The translations under genes and the position numbers were made by a program. A stretch of 64,000 nt of DNA from Rhyzopertha dominica. Its lineage: Eukaryota; Arthropoda; Insecta; Coleoptera; Bostrichidae. The DNA lies in NCBI GenBank assembly GCA_025024175.1, contig QCXZ01000064.1, forward strand, positions 39,825,325 to 39,889,324, given 5' to 3'. Positions 47,958 to 62,480 of this stretch are shown here, one piece after another; the stretch's first letter is position 1, and each line of letters opens with the position of its first letter. The notes under the pieces are model-generated. The model was not told the DNA's origin. It was given only the letters and a program-made list of their open reading frames with translations, and made no database searches.

Positions 47958-50900
47958 TAAAATAGAAAATGCTGTGACGCAAAAAAAATTATAACAATTA
48001 AATAACTGTATTAGAACTAAAACAAGCCAATAAATCCCCTACCGGAGCATACACAGGGTAGATGCCAGCTAACCCAATGGAGATGGGCTGGGTTAAAAAC
48101 AAAGACTTGCCTGAGCGCCACTTGGTTTAACTACCCCCTTGCGTAGCGGAATAAACCAAGAAATTCCAGGTAGGTATACAAACGATTTGTAATTACTGAT
48201 AAAAGCACTAGTAATATGTAAATAAATTTAATATCTCGTGAATGAAAGTATAATTACAGGTAAGTATGCAACTAAATATAAACTAAAAAAATAACTAATC
48301 CGTAGCGCAAATGGATGACTAAAAGTTCATCTAAATAATCAACAAAATAATTAAACGCATCAAAAAGTCTTAGTCGATTTAATCGATCGAAACAAACAAA
48401 ATGTTCGATTTCTTCACCGTACGTGTACACGTTCAGGTTACAAATAAACGTTTTCTACAATTACCTACTAAATCAAACAATTACCAATAGTTACGCGTTT
48501 CGATAAATCCAGATGAACTATAGCTGATTTAATTAAATGCAAGCGTCTATAAATATGCTGTTCTCGCGACGAGTCAATAAAAAAACTGTACAACACATTT
48601 GTCATGCAACTTATCTGGTTTTCCTATAAATGCTTCACGAATTTTAGGGCGAATTATGGGCTCTCTAGACGACTTCGGGATGGGCAGGGATGACGATCGT
48701 ACAGGCNGTTAATACGATGACCCAATCTTTCAGGATGTCCCACATATCCGACGATCANACGGGAACAGGAGCGCACCTCCCTGACAAGGGCACGTAGATG
48801 ATAGATACGATACAAAAACGATTTACGCCGGGATTAAAACCCTAAAATAGAATAGAACGATACGTATTGGAACTAGACATAGCAATGACCGAAAAATATT
48901 AAATAGTTACCGCTTCTGTCTAGGGTTTTGATTGGAATCCGTTATTCTGCTCTGATTTCCGCGTGGAACGTGGTTTGTGAATTTGAATCCTGCTGAACGA
49001 CAGATCGAATATCCAGGACCTTAATCTCAAAACAACGAACTGGACACTTCCTTGAGCGAATAGGGTGGTACCTCCCTCAATCACAAGGAATCTTAATGAA
49101 TATTTTACACTTGCTCTATCGCTATTCACGTTAAACCACAAGTTGTTTTCGATACTAATTCAAAGCATTTTTCTTGCCGAATCCCTGGCTCATCAGCGCG
49201 CAAAAAAGAATCGGTCGGATACAGAAAAAGCCCATATCCCCAAAACATACGCCTAGAGCCATCTTTCTCGTGACGAAGAATACACACAAATAATGAAACA
49301 GTTATCTTTAACTAGAAATTTCATGAATTGGTATTTGGAAATATTAAGACTTTTTTTATAAACGGTGTCAATGAGCTATAGCTTCGAACGTGGATTTTGA
49401 ACCGTTACAATGTGAACTTGTCTAATAAACACGAATGATGTATAATTTGCATTTGTAAAGTGCTATCAAAACAATGAGACTGCGACATCCGTCTCGTTGA
49501 TCTGATTATCAAACAAACAAAATAGGAACACTATTACAAGCTATAATTGCTTTAAGCTGGAGCTGGTAAAGCTAGTAATATGGAAAAGCTAGGTGAACTA
49601 CAGCACTTTTTTTGTAGTCAAAATAGAAAATTAATGTTAAAGTAAGTGCTGGTACCGTTTATAACATTAGATACAAAATTATTTCCATGCAACTTGAACA
49701 ACGTTATTGGTGGAAAGGTGATACCTATTTGTATGGTACATAATATTTCATAAGGCATGGATCCATCACTGGAACCACAGCCAAAGGATAACATATAATG
49801 GAAGCTCACTTGTGGAGAAAAACTTCAGAATTTGGCCATCGCCACGTCATATCCTGATAACAATAATAATAAAAGGTTCGGCTTTGTGAGTTTTCTAGAT
49901 CAGCGTCGAAAACAAGTATCTACAATGTGATGCACAGTAAGCTGATGTCTGTTTCTAGGTCTAGGTTTTAACATTACTTCACAACATATAGCATATTCGG
50001 GCAAAGCTTTGGTATCACTGTACCTTTCGATGTAATAAGATAGTAAACATCGGACTTCGAGAAAAAATAACCCTTATGGTTTATGACTTTTGTGTGCGGG
50101 AGTTTGGCCTTTTGAAAATTGGGATGTTCCCGTGCCAGTTCTTTAACTTCATATCAAATTCTTACGGTTTCGTTACAAATAATCATGGGTTCTATGGGTC
50201 AATTTCCTTATGCTATTAAATATAAAAGTAGGCGCCATACGGCATCGCTGTAATTTGTTTGACTGGATTTTTTTTCTATAAACATGAAAAAATTAGAATT
50301 ATCTAAATTAGAAGTCGATTTTGTTGACAAATCCTTATGGTATCCTAACTTCAGATTCGGTAGATAGTTAAATGGAACTTGACTAACTTTGGCTAGCATT
50401 GAGATATTTTGTATAATTTCACATTTGATAACAGATTATAAAAGCAGCTAGGTACATGAGCACCTTCCCGTCTATATGGTAGGTGAAGATCGGCAGCTCC
50501 CGACGTTTTTCGTTTCAACTTTTATACAAGTCGGATATCATGATATTTTGGTCCAGTTCACGCTGTAGAGTAATTAATTGTTTAATATTTGGCAAAGTCC
50601 TTTAGAAGTGATTTAAAGTAAATGTCAGAAATGGTTTTGATATAATAGATTCGCGTATTCTATTGACGTAATTCACATAAATTTCGCATCAGCACAATAA
50701 TCTGTATTCTTGGAAATATCGTTGTTATACTCATGTTAACTAATTATCAATTTTGGTCCTAAACGGTAATTGGTTAATTCGCTCCTAATACGTAACTTTT
50801 GGAAGTGTTGGCTAGTAATCGCAATTCCGGCGCAAAGTGTATAGGCAGTTTCATACACTCGAGTGTATGTCCAAACTGTTATACCGGTTTAAGGTCATTC

Positions 50901-51821
50901 TTCCATCTATTGAGGTTGTTTGTACATAATAGATTGGAAATATTTTTTAGTATCAAGATCTCAATTTGTCCATTTTAATTTTTTCGCTGCTTTATTCAGT
51001 AGTTGCTAAGTATATAATTGTTGTTTGAAAGGTTGTTCTTTATTCTTGTGTGTCGTGTGTTGAGTGCCTTTTATCAAAGGTAATTCAGACACTCATTAAG
51101 TTATATCACGGTTTTAGTTTAAATTACTAATAACTTGATCTATGCAGTTACTAAAACTTGCGATCTTGTTTAATTAGGAAGTTATCGTCGGCCAACTGTA
51201 GTGATACTAAGGGAGATCTTGGTAAGTGGAAATTGGAACTAATAGGTCGAATTTGAACAGCTAATACCACACTCTGAAAAATTACTTTCTTGTGTTGACA
51301 AATTTTTAATTGTTAACATGAAATTTTTGCATGAACATAGAGATATTGCTGTTTGTAGTAAAGTTTTCTTGCTCTAACAGTTATCAAATGCTTGTAGTTA
51401 CTCACTTTTACTTTAAATACTATATTGTTGTGGCAGCAGCATACTAGTAATTCCAACAAATCGTCCCGCTTATCAACTTCAATGATTAACGTTATAATCC
51501 GAATCGGTAAAGATCGGTACAAAACATGCCCTGTTCGTTAGCAACACCATAATGTCTTTGTTGTACCTCGTACGTCTTTCGTTGTAAACGATAAACATGT
51601 GATTTCGCCATTTCGGTTTTCGTTTTCCATCTTTCGGTGTATGCTGGTGTCCGATACACTTGGATAAATATACGGTAAGTACACTTTATTCGGCAATTAT
51701 TTTGTTACTATCAAAGTATTTGCGTGGCTGTATGTCTTAAGTTAGGTTAAGTTAACCTATAAGATCACAAAAACGTTATACACAAGATAGCTTTGTTAAA
51801 CCATATTTGATCATTTTTACA
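47958..51821. other. Non-coding, no gene recognised
   Basis: Mostly AT-rich. The segments 48040-48170 and 48650-48800 are more GC-rich and may be old retroelement pieces. The stretch 50740-50840 is a diverged relative of 60190-60275 (shared AGTGTTGG--AGT, AATTCCGG and AAAGTG), pointing to an unnamed dispersed repeat. Confidence 0.4.
50852..50869. repeat. Perfect 18-bp palindrome
   Basis: CATACACTCGAGTGTATG, framed by a second inverted pair CAGTTT (50846-50851) and AAACTG (50873-50878). It could extrude as a cruciform or bind a dimeric protein. No function is known. Confidence 0.85.
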
Positions 51822-51973
51822 GAATGTATCTACTGCAGGGCTGCTTTGTTTCGTGATAGCGATCATGGCGGAATATGACAAGTTTACGGAATCATGGAAT
51901 ATATTCTGCAGCAGGACTGCTTTGCTTCCCGATAACGATCATGGCGGAATATAAGATATTCTGAAAACCATGG
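51822..51973 (+). repeat. 76-bp direct duplication
   Basis: Two adjacent units (51822-51897 and 51898-51973) share CTGCAG-, GACTGCTTTG/GGCTGCTTTG, CGATCATGGCGGAATAT and a final ATGG. They are moderately diverged. The GATCATGGCGG core is the most conserved part. Confidence 0.8.
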
Positions 51974-53701
<1,728 letters not shown>

Positions 53702-56700
53702 GTATATTTTTATTATTTGTTACATAATTTTGTTACATAATGTTTATAGACATAAGTGTACAAAATGGTCAGATATGAAACCCTAGTTTTAGACCTTATA
53801 TATGAAAATAAGAGATAAAGGCAGTTATAAGTTATTTTATTTTATTAATATTATTATTATCACTATTATTATTACTTTTATTGTTATTATTATTATTACT
53901 ATTAAACAATAGTTAGTACAAAAATATTGCTACTTACTACAACACTGCTTACTTTGCCACAAACAACAAAAACTAGTTGCCGTAAGAGCACAGTTTGCAA
54001 CCACGACTAGTTTATCACTCCTGGCAACTGGTCATCTATACAAGCAATAAGAAAATGCAAAAGTTACCTGAAATGATTAGTATTTGTAACGGTGACAGGT
54101 ATTTTGTTGGGGATACTGAGACCGTCCACAACTAAAACAAATTGTTACGCTAACAAATATTTTAGTTGTGTCCAAATGCAATGAGATTTTTTGTTGTAGT
54201 AACTAAGACCCGATTAAAGACAACAAAGTCATTTTTCAGAGTGTATAGCACTGGTCTTAAAAACTTTTGTAGTCGCAGATCGCTCTCAAAACTTCAAAAA
54301 TTCAACGAACCCTTTTCGAATAGAATTGTAGGAAACGAAAACAAGTAACTTAAAATTACTTTCTATTAAGTATAACCAAACTCTGGAACATCACAGTAAC
54401 CTGTTTATTAGTAAAAAGGTTGTTCTGCTTAAGCTGAATAAGTGCGTTGAAGTGAGAGTGCCTTTAATAACGTAAAATGCTTGTCGTCTTTCACGTCCAA
54501 CCTATCACAACTTTTACTTACTTCAATTGACAAAAAACATGACAAAAAGCTGAGAATACTGATTCATGGAGAGACGAATGGTAAGCTTGCCCTTAAGAAC
54601 ACCAAAAATCCCAAACATTCTTTGAACTGAGTTCAGCTCGCACAACTCCTTTGAACGATAAGTCATTAAGATAATCTTAACAAAATCTTTATTATTACCA
54701 GTAGCATTATCAATGAAAAATTGACTCCACACCTATATTTTTGGTAAAGTTGTCCTGGGAAAAGTAAAAAGAGCTTTAAAGTGTGGTCAGATATTATGAC
54801 ACCTCTTTTTTTATGAGTACTTGTTTTGATAAACAGTACAGTGCGGTGAGTTTTCTTTGTCTTGGTTTGCAAAGTCAAACAGACCATGAGCAGTATTAGG
54901 GATTTTTGCATCTTTATAAATTACATTAGGCACGACAGTCACTGGACATGGACTCCTCACGGGTCTATGGATTCCAGTCAGGTCAGGTTATACTGAATAA
55001 TAACGCCTGGATCTCAACGTCATAGAATTCTCCTATAAGCAACGCATACCCCGTTACCATAACTTATTCACGAAGACCTAGCAAAACCCTCACCAACGAT
55101 CACGGTAACAATGTGTGGGGTGCTGCAACTCCAGTGGGGCTGTGCGTAATTAAGAAATCTAGCAGTGAAATTAATCAAGGGCGCCAAGAAGTTGTGGAAA
55201 AACAACCTACCACTAAGCCCTAAGTATCGATACCACCAACTCTAAGAAGTATATCTATTGCCGATACTGAAAGGCTAAAAAACGCCAAAGTAAACGCCAA
55301 TACGATATTTAATAACTTTTTTATTGTGCAAACAAGAAAATAAACAACATTCAACTAACACACAGACGACATTGATATTGCAGTAACTCAAATTCTCGCG
55401 TTCCGTGGCCGCGTCTGGTCAGCGTCCATAATACCTACGCGAGGTACAGATTGCTTAAACAACTTCAACTAATTTGAGAGGAAAGTATTCGGCAAACAGA
55501 ATAACACAATGTTAAAAATAAAGGGGTCGTAAGGTTAATTAAGTGTTATGCGGAAAACAAATACAAAATTATATCTAAAGTAACTCACAAAAGGTTATTA
55601 AATAAACGGTGGTTTCACGGTACGATAGACTAATATGAACACCGTAATAGAAATAGGCAGCAGGCCGCAGGTACTAATTTTAAAATATAAACAACAGAAC
55701 TACAGAGCCCTCTACAATAATAGCTGAGGAAGAAAAACAAATTAAGGGACGAGTTTTGCAAGAACCACTTTTTACGAAATACTAAAAACTATAAACGCGC
55801 AAAACACGTGGAATTAATATTACTAGCTACCTAAATTATCAATAAACATAGGCGCCTCTATTTTAACGCGTAACAGCAAGCAAGCTAATCTCTATATCGG
55901 CAACAAATTCATGATACCAAATCGGCATTTCCAGTTGACTCTCAAAAGGACTATTCACGCTCGTGCTAGTGAGGACTCCAACGACAAAACGAGGGTGTGT
56001 CTTTAAGATCTCACCTTGGCGATGATGTCCCTTAAAAGTAGGGGGATATCGATGCGTCAATGGTTGGGCTGCTAGGAGTACCCGCTTTTTGAACGATGTC
56101 AACTAATGTCAAACTTGTGCTTCTCATACAAGCAAACCCCAACAAAGACGCAAAAAATGTTGAAACAATACAGGTAGTATTCTCAGAGTACCGACTCACT
56201 TACCCCAGATGTTCGGAGCGTAAAATCTGGAGATTGTTTCCTACAGGAGCAGGAGGCCGATATAATCCCCAAAAAATGGGATGCAATTTTGCAGCTACCA
56301 CACAAATAGTCTACCTTAGTCATTTTCAAAGCTGCAGATTCACAACAAGTTCTTGGAATCCAATCTTAACAATGGATGATCCTTAATAACCAATCCTTTT
56401 TTTTTTAAAAAAAAAAAACCTCTCGCATATGGAAATGTTAAAAAAAATATCAAAACGACAGATGAACGTACTTAGAAAAAGGAAATAATAAAGTTCGCTG
56501 AAGTCTCTGAAGGTATCGAGAAGATAGATTTATAAAGTAGACAAGGGAGTAAAAGAACTAAGGATGTCGTTGTACCTTTACAACTAAGAAACTCGCTTTA
56601 AACGATAATAATTACGAAAACAATTTTAAATGTCTGTAGATACAAAATCTGGCATTTCGTTTATATTGCGAGTATAGCTTCAATATTCACTATAACAAAT

Positions 56701-59082
56701 GTAAAAATACTAAGAAGCATGTTTGTCATACTGGTACCGTCAGATATATGTGCGGGTGAAATCGGCAGATGCACAGTAGCTCAGGTAGCAAACCGTTCAT
56801 CGGAGCTCATTTTGGAACCAGTCTTAGTAGCGAACAGATACTAGGAATGCAAGAATTGTATTCAGGTAGTTTTCGCGTTATCGGGGCCACTGTCCTAAGC
56901 TTTAGCACGCGCATACAATGAGTTAGTTGTGCCTAATGGCTTTTAGAATTTCAAACAATGAATCGTCATGTGCAGATTAAGATAACGGGATTATTTTCAG
57001 AAAACATGGGTAGAAACCTCTACTAAATTACGAGTAACTGTTAAAGGCAGTTTCAGAAAATATACCTATTCCATTGAAACTGCGTTCAGTTCTATGTACA
57101 TACAGTGTTCGTACCAATTTTATCATGGAATAGATATAAGTATGTTTCTATGTATAAATATGTGTATGTACGCCTAATGTTAATACATTCGGTTTTAAAA
57201 TGTGAACACTTCATTATGTGTTGAATGATAATGGCAGTTAGGGCTAAGCCGTCTCTGTACCAGAAACGTTGTTTCGATGCAGCGCGTATCTGCTATCCTT
57301 GTCTATCCGAATGCGTTCTCACTTCCTCGTCTACGCAAGTATCCGCAAATTTCACCAGCACAGGTATCTTACGGTACCAGTACGTATTCTTCTTTGCGTC
57401 TTTAATTCTTTAAGGCCTAAATTTCAGGTTTTCAAGTATGTATGACATGAACACGAGAACTCAATGGGATGGTTTTGAGTAGACCTTGATACAATAATAG
57501 TAAATGAAAGTAACAATAAACGGCGATATTTGCTTAGTTTTTGTCAAACTTATTAAGTGATGGTATTTGTATTCTGCTGTAGTAAAATATTTATATTGAA
57601 ACAACCTTTACACATAAAACCGCTATTTAAAAGAACGAATTCGTCACTTATAAACGGGAGAAGAAAACTAAGAGTTCCTCTTCTTGTTTCACTATTCAAA
57701 ATTGTTATGAAATAAGTCAAAAAGAAAGCTTACGTGAACACAGTTTCTTTGGATGTAAGCAGAAAGTTTCTTCGCTCCTTATTATATCAAGGGTAATAGA
57801 AACAATGTTTTAAAATTGCTGCCCATTCCATAACTATAATCCCCATATGAAGTTTATCGCTTTCCTTTTAGACAATTTTTAGTGCCATCCTTTAGTACAT
57901 CTTAGATCGATCCGACATCAAGATTACAAATTATGTTTTCTATTTCTTTAATATCTCTAACGCGTTGCGAAAAATAGTTATTCCATTGGTAAAAAAATAA
58001 AATCCCTGTATTGCACTGTACAACTTCCATTACATTTCCTGTGAATCACTTCATGAAGGGCTTTTGCGCTTTAATAAAAGCGGCAATTACGTGCATCGGA
58101 ATATTGGTTGCCAGTATCGTTCACTTACAATGATTGTTGTATTTTCATCGTAAATTGGAATGTCTGTTCTCGAATGTGCAAAATTAAATTCTGCCACGTT
58201 TTTTTTTGTTCTACTAGTCAAACACCCGGCTTCAGTGGCAGAAGAATGCTGCTTCTGCGTAGGTTGAGCGTGGGCAAAAATGTTTTAATTAAAGTGGATT
58301 CTTTGTACCGCCGGATGGGGACGAGTACAGTACAGATCAGCATCAGGCGGCATTTGTTCTGTTCAGCGTTTTATACAGTTTGCTGGGCTTCGCTGCTGCT
58401 TGGCGTTTTGCAGACGTGTTTTGCGTTTACATCTCGTTGCGGCCTATCGTTTTTGCAATGGCGTAAGCAAATATGGCTCCCTCTCCGAATTACCTGTATT
58501 GAAGAACTGCGAAGTTGTCTGAATATCAGTCCTTCATTATCCCGTTCTCATCATTCAGTCATTATAATTTTGTAGTATGATGGCTGTTTTGAGGTCGTAG
58601 GTAAATGGATTTTAACATCACTTAACATACCTACGTGCAAAATTTTGTGTCGTTTCTAGGAAGGCTGCGGCCATTCGCATCATGAAAATTATTTTGGTAT
58701 TCCGCGTAAGCCACTTATCTTCATATTAAATTCTCAGTAGTTGATTAGTTAGGAATTTGTTAATTTCATAGCCCATTTCCTCAAAATCTGAATTAAGAAC
58801 TGGGTGTAGACTACAGCCTAGCAAGTTCATTTTTTGTGGGATTGTTTTTCCTGGCAAAGAGTTGATAAGTAAATGAATAAGAAAATTGATACGCAAGTTA
58901 AAGTCTGTTTTTCAGACATGTATCTCAGTATCACATTTAGACAATACATAAGCTAGTTAGATGAAACTTTGATTAGTTTGGTTAGCTTTGAGCTAAGTTT
59001 AGGATAATTCTTCGCGCCTAGGTGGGAGTCGGCAACACTCAATTTAACCCATCACATAGCAGGGAGGCAATTTGTAGGAAAT
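53702..59082. other. Non-coding, no gene recognised
   Basis: Unique DNA. Frames at 55863-56102 (minus), 56096-56386 and 58108-58575 have no recognisable family. The last is the longest (155 aa) and its second half (58230-58560) is GC-richer than the flanks, but it is Cys/Ser/Leu-rich without domain features. Confidence 0.35.
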
Positions 59083-59086
59083 TTAA

Positions 59087-59978
59087 GAGGGGCATTTACT
59101 TGGAGCGATCAGGCAAAATGTAAACTATGCAACCCATGTTACGAGCGGGACATGGGACGTAAGGTGGTAGCCGATAGGCTGAAATCTCGCAAAGATCAGA
59201 TGGGCTAAACTAATATTCGGAAAATTGCTGACTGTAGCGTGTGCATAAAAAAGTGATATTAGTAACTTACTATGATACTATACCAGGTTATTCAAAATAT
59301 GCAATAACCCATTTATTTCTGTAAATATGAACTATATAACATTTCATTCTAACTGCATGTCGACTATGATTTCTGGAGGAACTTTTATAATAATTTTCAT
59401 TCCGCCTCCCCATTGCTTCGGCAGACAGTAAATTAATGTGAAAGAGCTTTTAACATTCAACTTGTCACGTGTATTTAGACATAAAAGCTTAGAAATCCGG
59501 TCATATCGGAATAAATCGTATACCGCACGATCATTCCCGACAGGTTTGTATCTAAGCCTCACTGGTCTCTGGATACCAAGCGACGGATCTGGTGGGGATG
59601 GGCATTCGCATTCCGCTCTCTTGAAGGACTGGTGCGAAAGGGTTTGCGGTTTTAGATTTTTTGAATGATTTTCCTTATTTATCGTGCTCATTTTTTTGGT
59701 AGTGTACAAAGAAATATGTAGCTACAACGTGGAGTTCGAATTTTTCGTTTATGTGCCTTAGTTTTCGAGAAATAGCTCGCCAAAAATACGCATTTTTAAG
59801 CAAAATATAACAACAAATATTTACATTACCGTACCAAATTCAGAAAAAACTCGAACTCTACGTTGTAGCTACTTCTTTTGTCATTGTCATGTCGAAATTT
59901 CACTTAGAAAAAGTTTCGAATAACTCGGTAAAATGTAAAACGGTAGGTGACCCGCTTCGCTCTAGGTAAACGCCCCTC
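59087..59978 (+). mobile_element. TTAA-type non-autonomous transposon, copy 3
   Basis: Flanked by TTAA at 59083-59086 and 59979-59982. The ends GAGGGGCATTTACTTGGAGC and CTCTAGGTAAACGCCCCTC match copy 1. The frames at 59438-59668 and 59709-59344 are shared element sequence, not host genes. A short deletion before the right end removes GCTTAAAAT present in copy 1. Confidence 0.8.
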
Positions 59979-59982
59979 TTAA

Positions 59983-60937
59983 AGGAGTCTGGTTTCATCT
60001 TTCATGCGAGTTGAAAGTCATATTATTTTGGTTCGGTTCTCGAAGTCCGTTGGAAGCGCATTAACGTAAACTTGAGAAGTGCTGTTTATTTGTAGATTCA
60101 TTTAGTATTCCATGTATTTTTTTTTTGAAATTTTCCAGTCATCACTTAGACTAGCGTTAATTAAGCTAAAGTAAATTTTAGCTGAAAAGAGTAATTTGGT
60201 TAAATTGATCGCAATAAGTTAATTCTAAAGTGTTGGTAGGTAGTCATTGTAATTCCGGTAAAGTGCGTAGTTTAGGAATGTTAAGTCATTTTTGACTTGC
60301 GCAAAATACGAAATCCTTATAACTGTTTATGTATCTTAAAACAATTGGTTTCATATAACTCATTTTTACTACGTCAAAATAAATTAATAAATTTTAAAAT
60401 TCTGAAGAATCCAGAAATCCAGTCCGCAAACAAATGAAAAGAAAGATTGATTGGAGCTAGCTGAAGTTTTAAGTCGTCCTGAAGTTCCTGTTCCTATTAA
60501 ATTTTAGGAATTATGAAACATAATTTGCTTTCATTCTACCAAACGAGGATATCGTGAGTTTTGGAATATGAAGTGTAATGTATATTAATTCAACATAGCT
60601 AGTTATATCTCACATCAATTACAAATATTATACTATAATATTATTATTTGAAGAGCGAGCCGCAGCGTTTTTGTTTATTGCCTGTGCACTTGCCAAACAA
60701 CCGTTAGCGAATAACGTTTAACCCTTTACCTAGCAAATCTGGTTAGCATTTTTTTTATGTGCGTATGCTGTGAGCAGTTTTTCGTAAAATCTTCTGTACA
60801 CTTATATACGTAAAGAACGTACAGGTAAAGCTGATAACACTGCCTTCGACCACCAAGATGTAAGCAATAAACATGGCACACATCATCGTGAAGCTGCAGT
60901 GGATTAGTGCAAAGCAGGCGAAGAATGACAAGTGGGA
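59983..60937. other. Non-coding, no gene recognised
   Basis: AT-rich. Contains the second copy (60190-60275) of the diverged dispersed repeat also seen at 50740-50840. Confidence 0.4.
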
Positions 60938-61667
60938 GCTGCGAAATCTGACGTCACGGTCGTAAATCCTAATCTTTGATAATTTCTTTCTTGCGTTTTC
61001 AAGTCCGGTGTAACGCTCAGGTAAAAATCCGGGGCGGAATATCGTCTTTTTTACATTAGTTTATTTGCTGTCGAGATGAAATTTTTCGAGGAAAATTTTC
61101 CGATTTTCCTCCAATGCTTTGGATAATATACCCGAAAAATTTTACAAATCCACACGACTAAAATTTGAAATTGGATTTATATGCCGTTTTGAATAGCAAT
61201 AGTTCCTGTTGAAGTAATTTCAATCTCTAAAGAAAATTTTGCAGATGGTCTGGAAAATGAAACTTTTCACCATCTTTTCACATACACTTGTATTTTGCCT
61301 TCCCTAATATTTCTCGACGATTTTGGATATTTTCTTTAAAGATTCTTCAAGAACCATCGATATTCAAATCGGTAAATCCAGCTTTAAATTTTGTTTTTCC
61401 GGTATATTTTTCAAACATTAGAGGAAAATAGGTAAATATTCCACCAAATGATATATTATAACACACTCACTTACATACAATACAAACTTAATACCGATAG
61501 CCAAAATAATTAAAAAAAAAATAATTGGAAAAAAACACGAAAATCCACCTCGGGTCTCTACCGGAGCTTTATACCGGACTTGAAAACATTATCAACTCAA
61601 AGTATTGATTTTTATATACAACCGCAGTTAAACTAACCAAAATGCCCAAGACATCTGACCTCGCAAC
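60938..61667. repeat. Foldback repeat, long imperfect palindrome
   Basis: The left arm from GCTGCGAAATCTGACGTC (60938) pairs along its length with the right arm ending GACATCTGACCTCGCAAC (61667). Inner landmarks also pair: GTTTTCAAGTCCGGTGTAA with TATACCGGACTTGAAAAC; TTTTCCTCCAATG with CATTAGAGGAAAA; TCTAAAGAAAAT with ATTTTCTTTAAAGA. The arms are about 300 bp and well diverged. No coding capacity. Confidence 0.7.
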
Positions 61668-61954
61668 TTTTAGCACAAAAACATTAATTTTTATTTTTAA
61701 TTGACGTAAAAAAATTGATTCAGAATAATTGGATTCACGGAAACCCAGAGTGATCGAGACTTGCACGATGAGACTCCCCATGGTACCCGGAATGCAACGG
61801 GGAAAACCGCAAATCTCTTTTTTCCTTTGCCGACCACGGCTCTCCAAAGATTGACAAACACAACCAAATAGTCGGAGTCCAAGCTACCTCTATTCAATAC
61901 CCCCTGTAAAACAAGATATACAAATAAACTTAAGCGGCTGTTAAGTAAAATGGT
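61668..61954. other. Non-coding, no gene recognised
   Basis: A frame at 61569-61847 (minus) is partly within the foldback and is not convincing. Confidence 0.4.
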
Positions 61955-62480
61955 CTACTGAATTCAAAATAAAAGAGGTACTCTTTGTTCATGCGGCCAA
62001 AATGGAGGTTTTCCGAGAAAATTGCAGTTGAATGTAGGATTCACAATATCACTGCTAAACTAATATAATTTTGTTCTTATCAAATTGGCTGTGATAACTA
62101 ATACAAATAGTGATTGATCACTAATCATATCTGTAAAACTTTTAACATTTAAGATAAAATTCCTAATTATTACAACAGGCGATTTTCAAAATAAGAAGTT
62201 TCAATTATAGTAATCCAAATGTCAGCGAACTTATTTATATGAATATACCAATATCATTATATTTATTTCAGAACTTTTGCAACAAATAATGTAAGGTATT
62301 ATCAAAATGTCAATGTAACAGTGACAACTAACACAGTTTAATTTTTTATTTTTAAAACAAATGATTTAGTTAAGCAGTGAAAATGCAAACCCTAATATTC
62401 AACCGCAATTTTCTCGAAAAGGGTCAATTTTAGCCGCATGAACAAAAACTAACCTTTTTTGCTTACAAGGTCCAAAGATT
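61955..62480. repeat. Second long imperfect palindrome
   Basis: GTTCATGCGGCCAAAATGG (61988) pairs with TCAATTTTAGCCGCATGAAC (62442). Adjacent inner blocks GAGAAAATTGCAGTTGAAT and TATTCAACCGCAATTTTCTC also pair, as do TCACTGCTAAACTAA and TTAGTTAAGCAGTGA. The sequence differs from the 60938 foldback. A GGGACACTCTGTATTA word at 62738 may be an outer end. Confidence 0.65.

Noticed and set aside
51590..51690. Possible first exon with a GTAAGT splice donor near 51675
   Set aside because: A lone donor-like word with no coding frame or partner acceptor is weak evidence in AT-rich DNA.
58108..58575. 155-aa frame as a gene
   Set aside because: No recognisable domain, and composition is not clearly protein-like; left as unrecognised.
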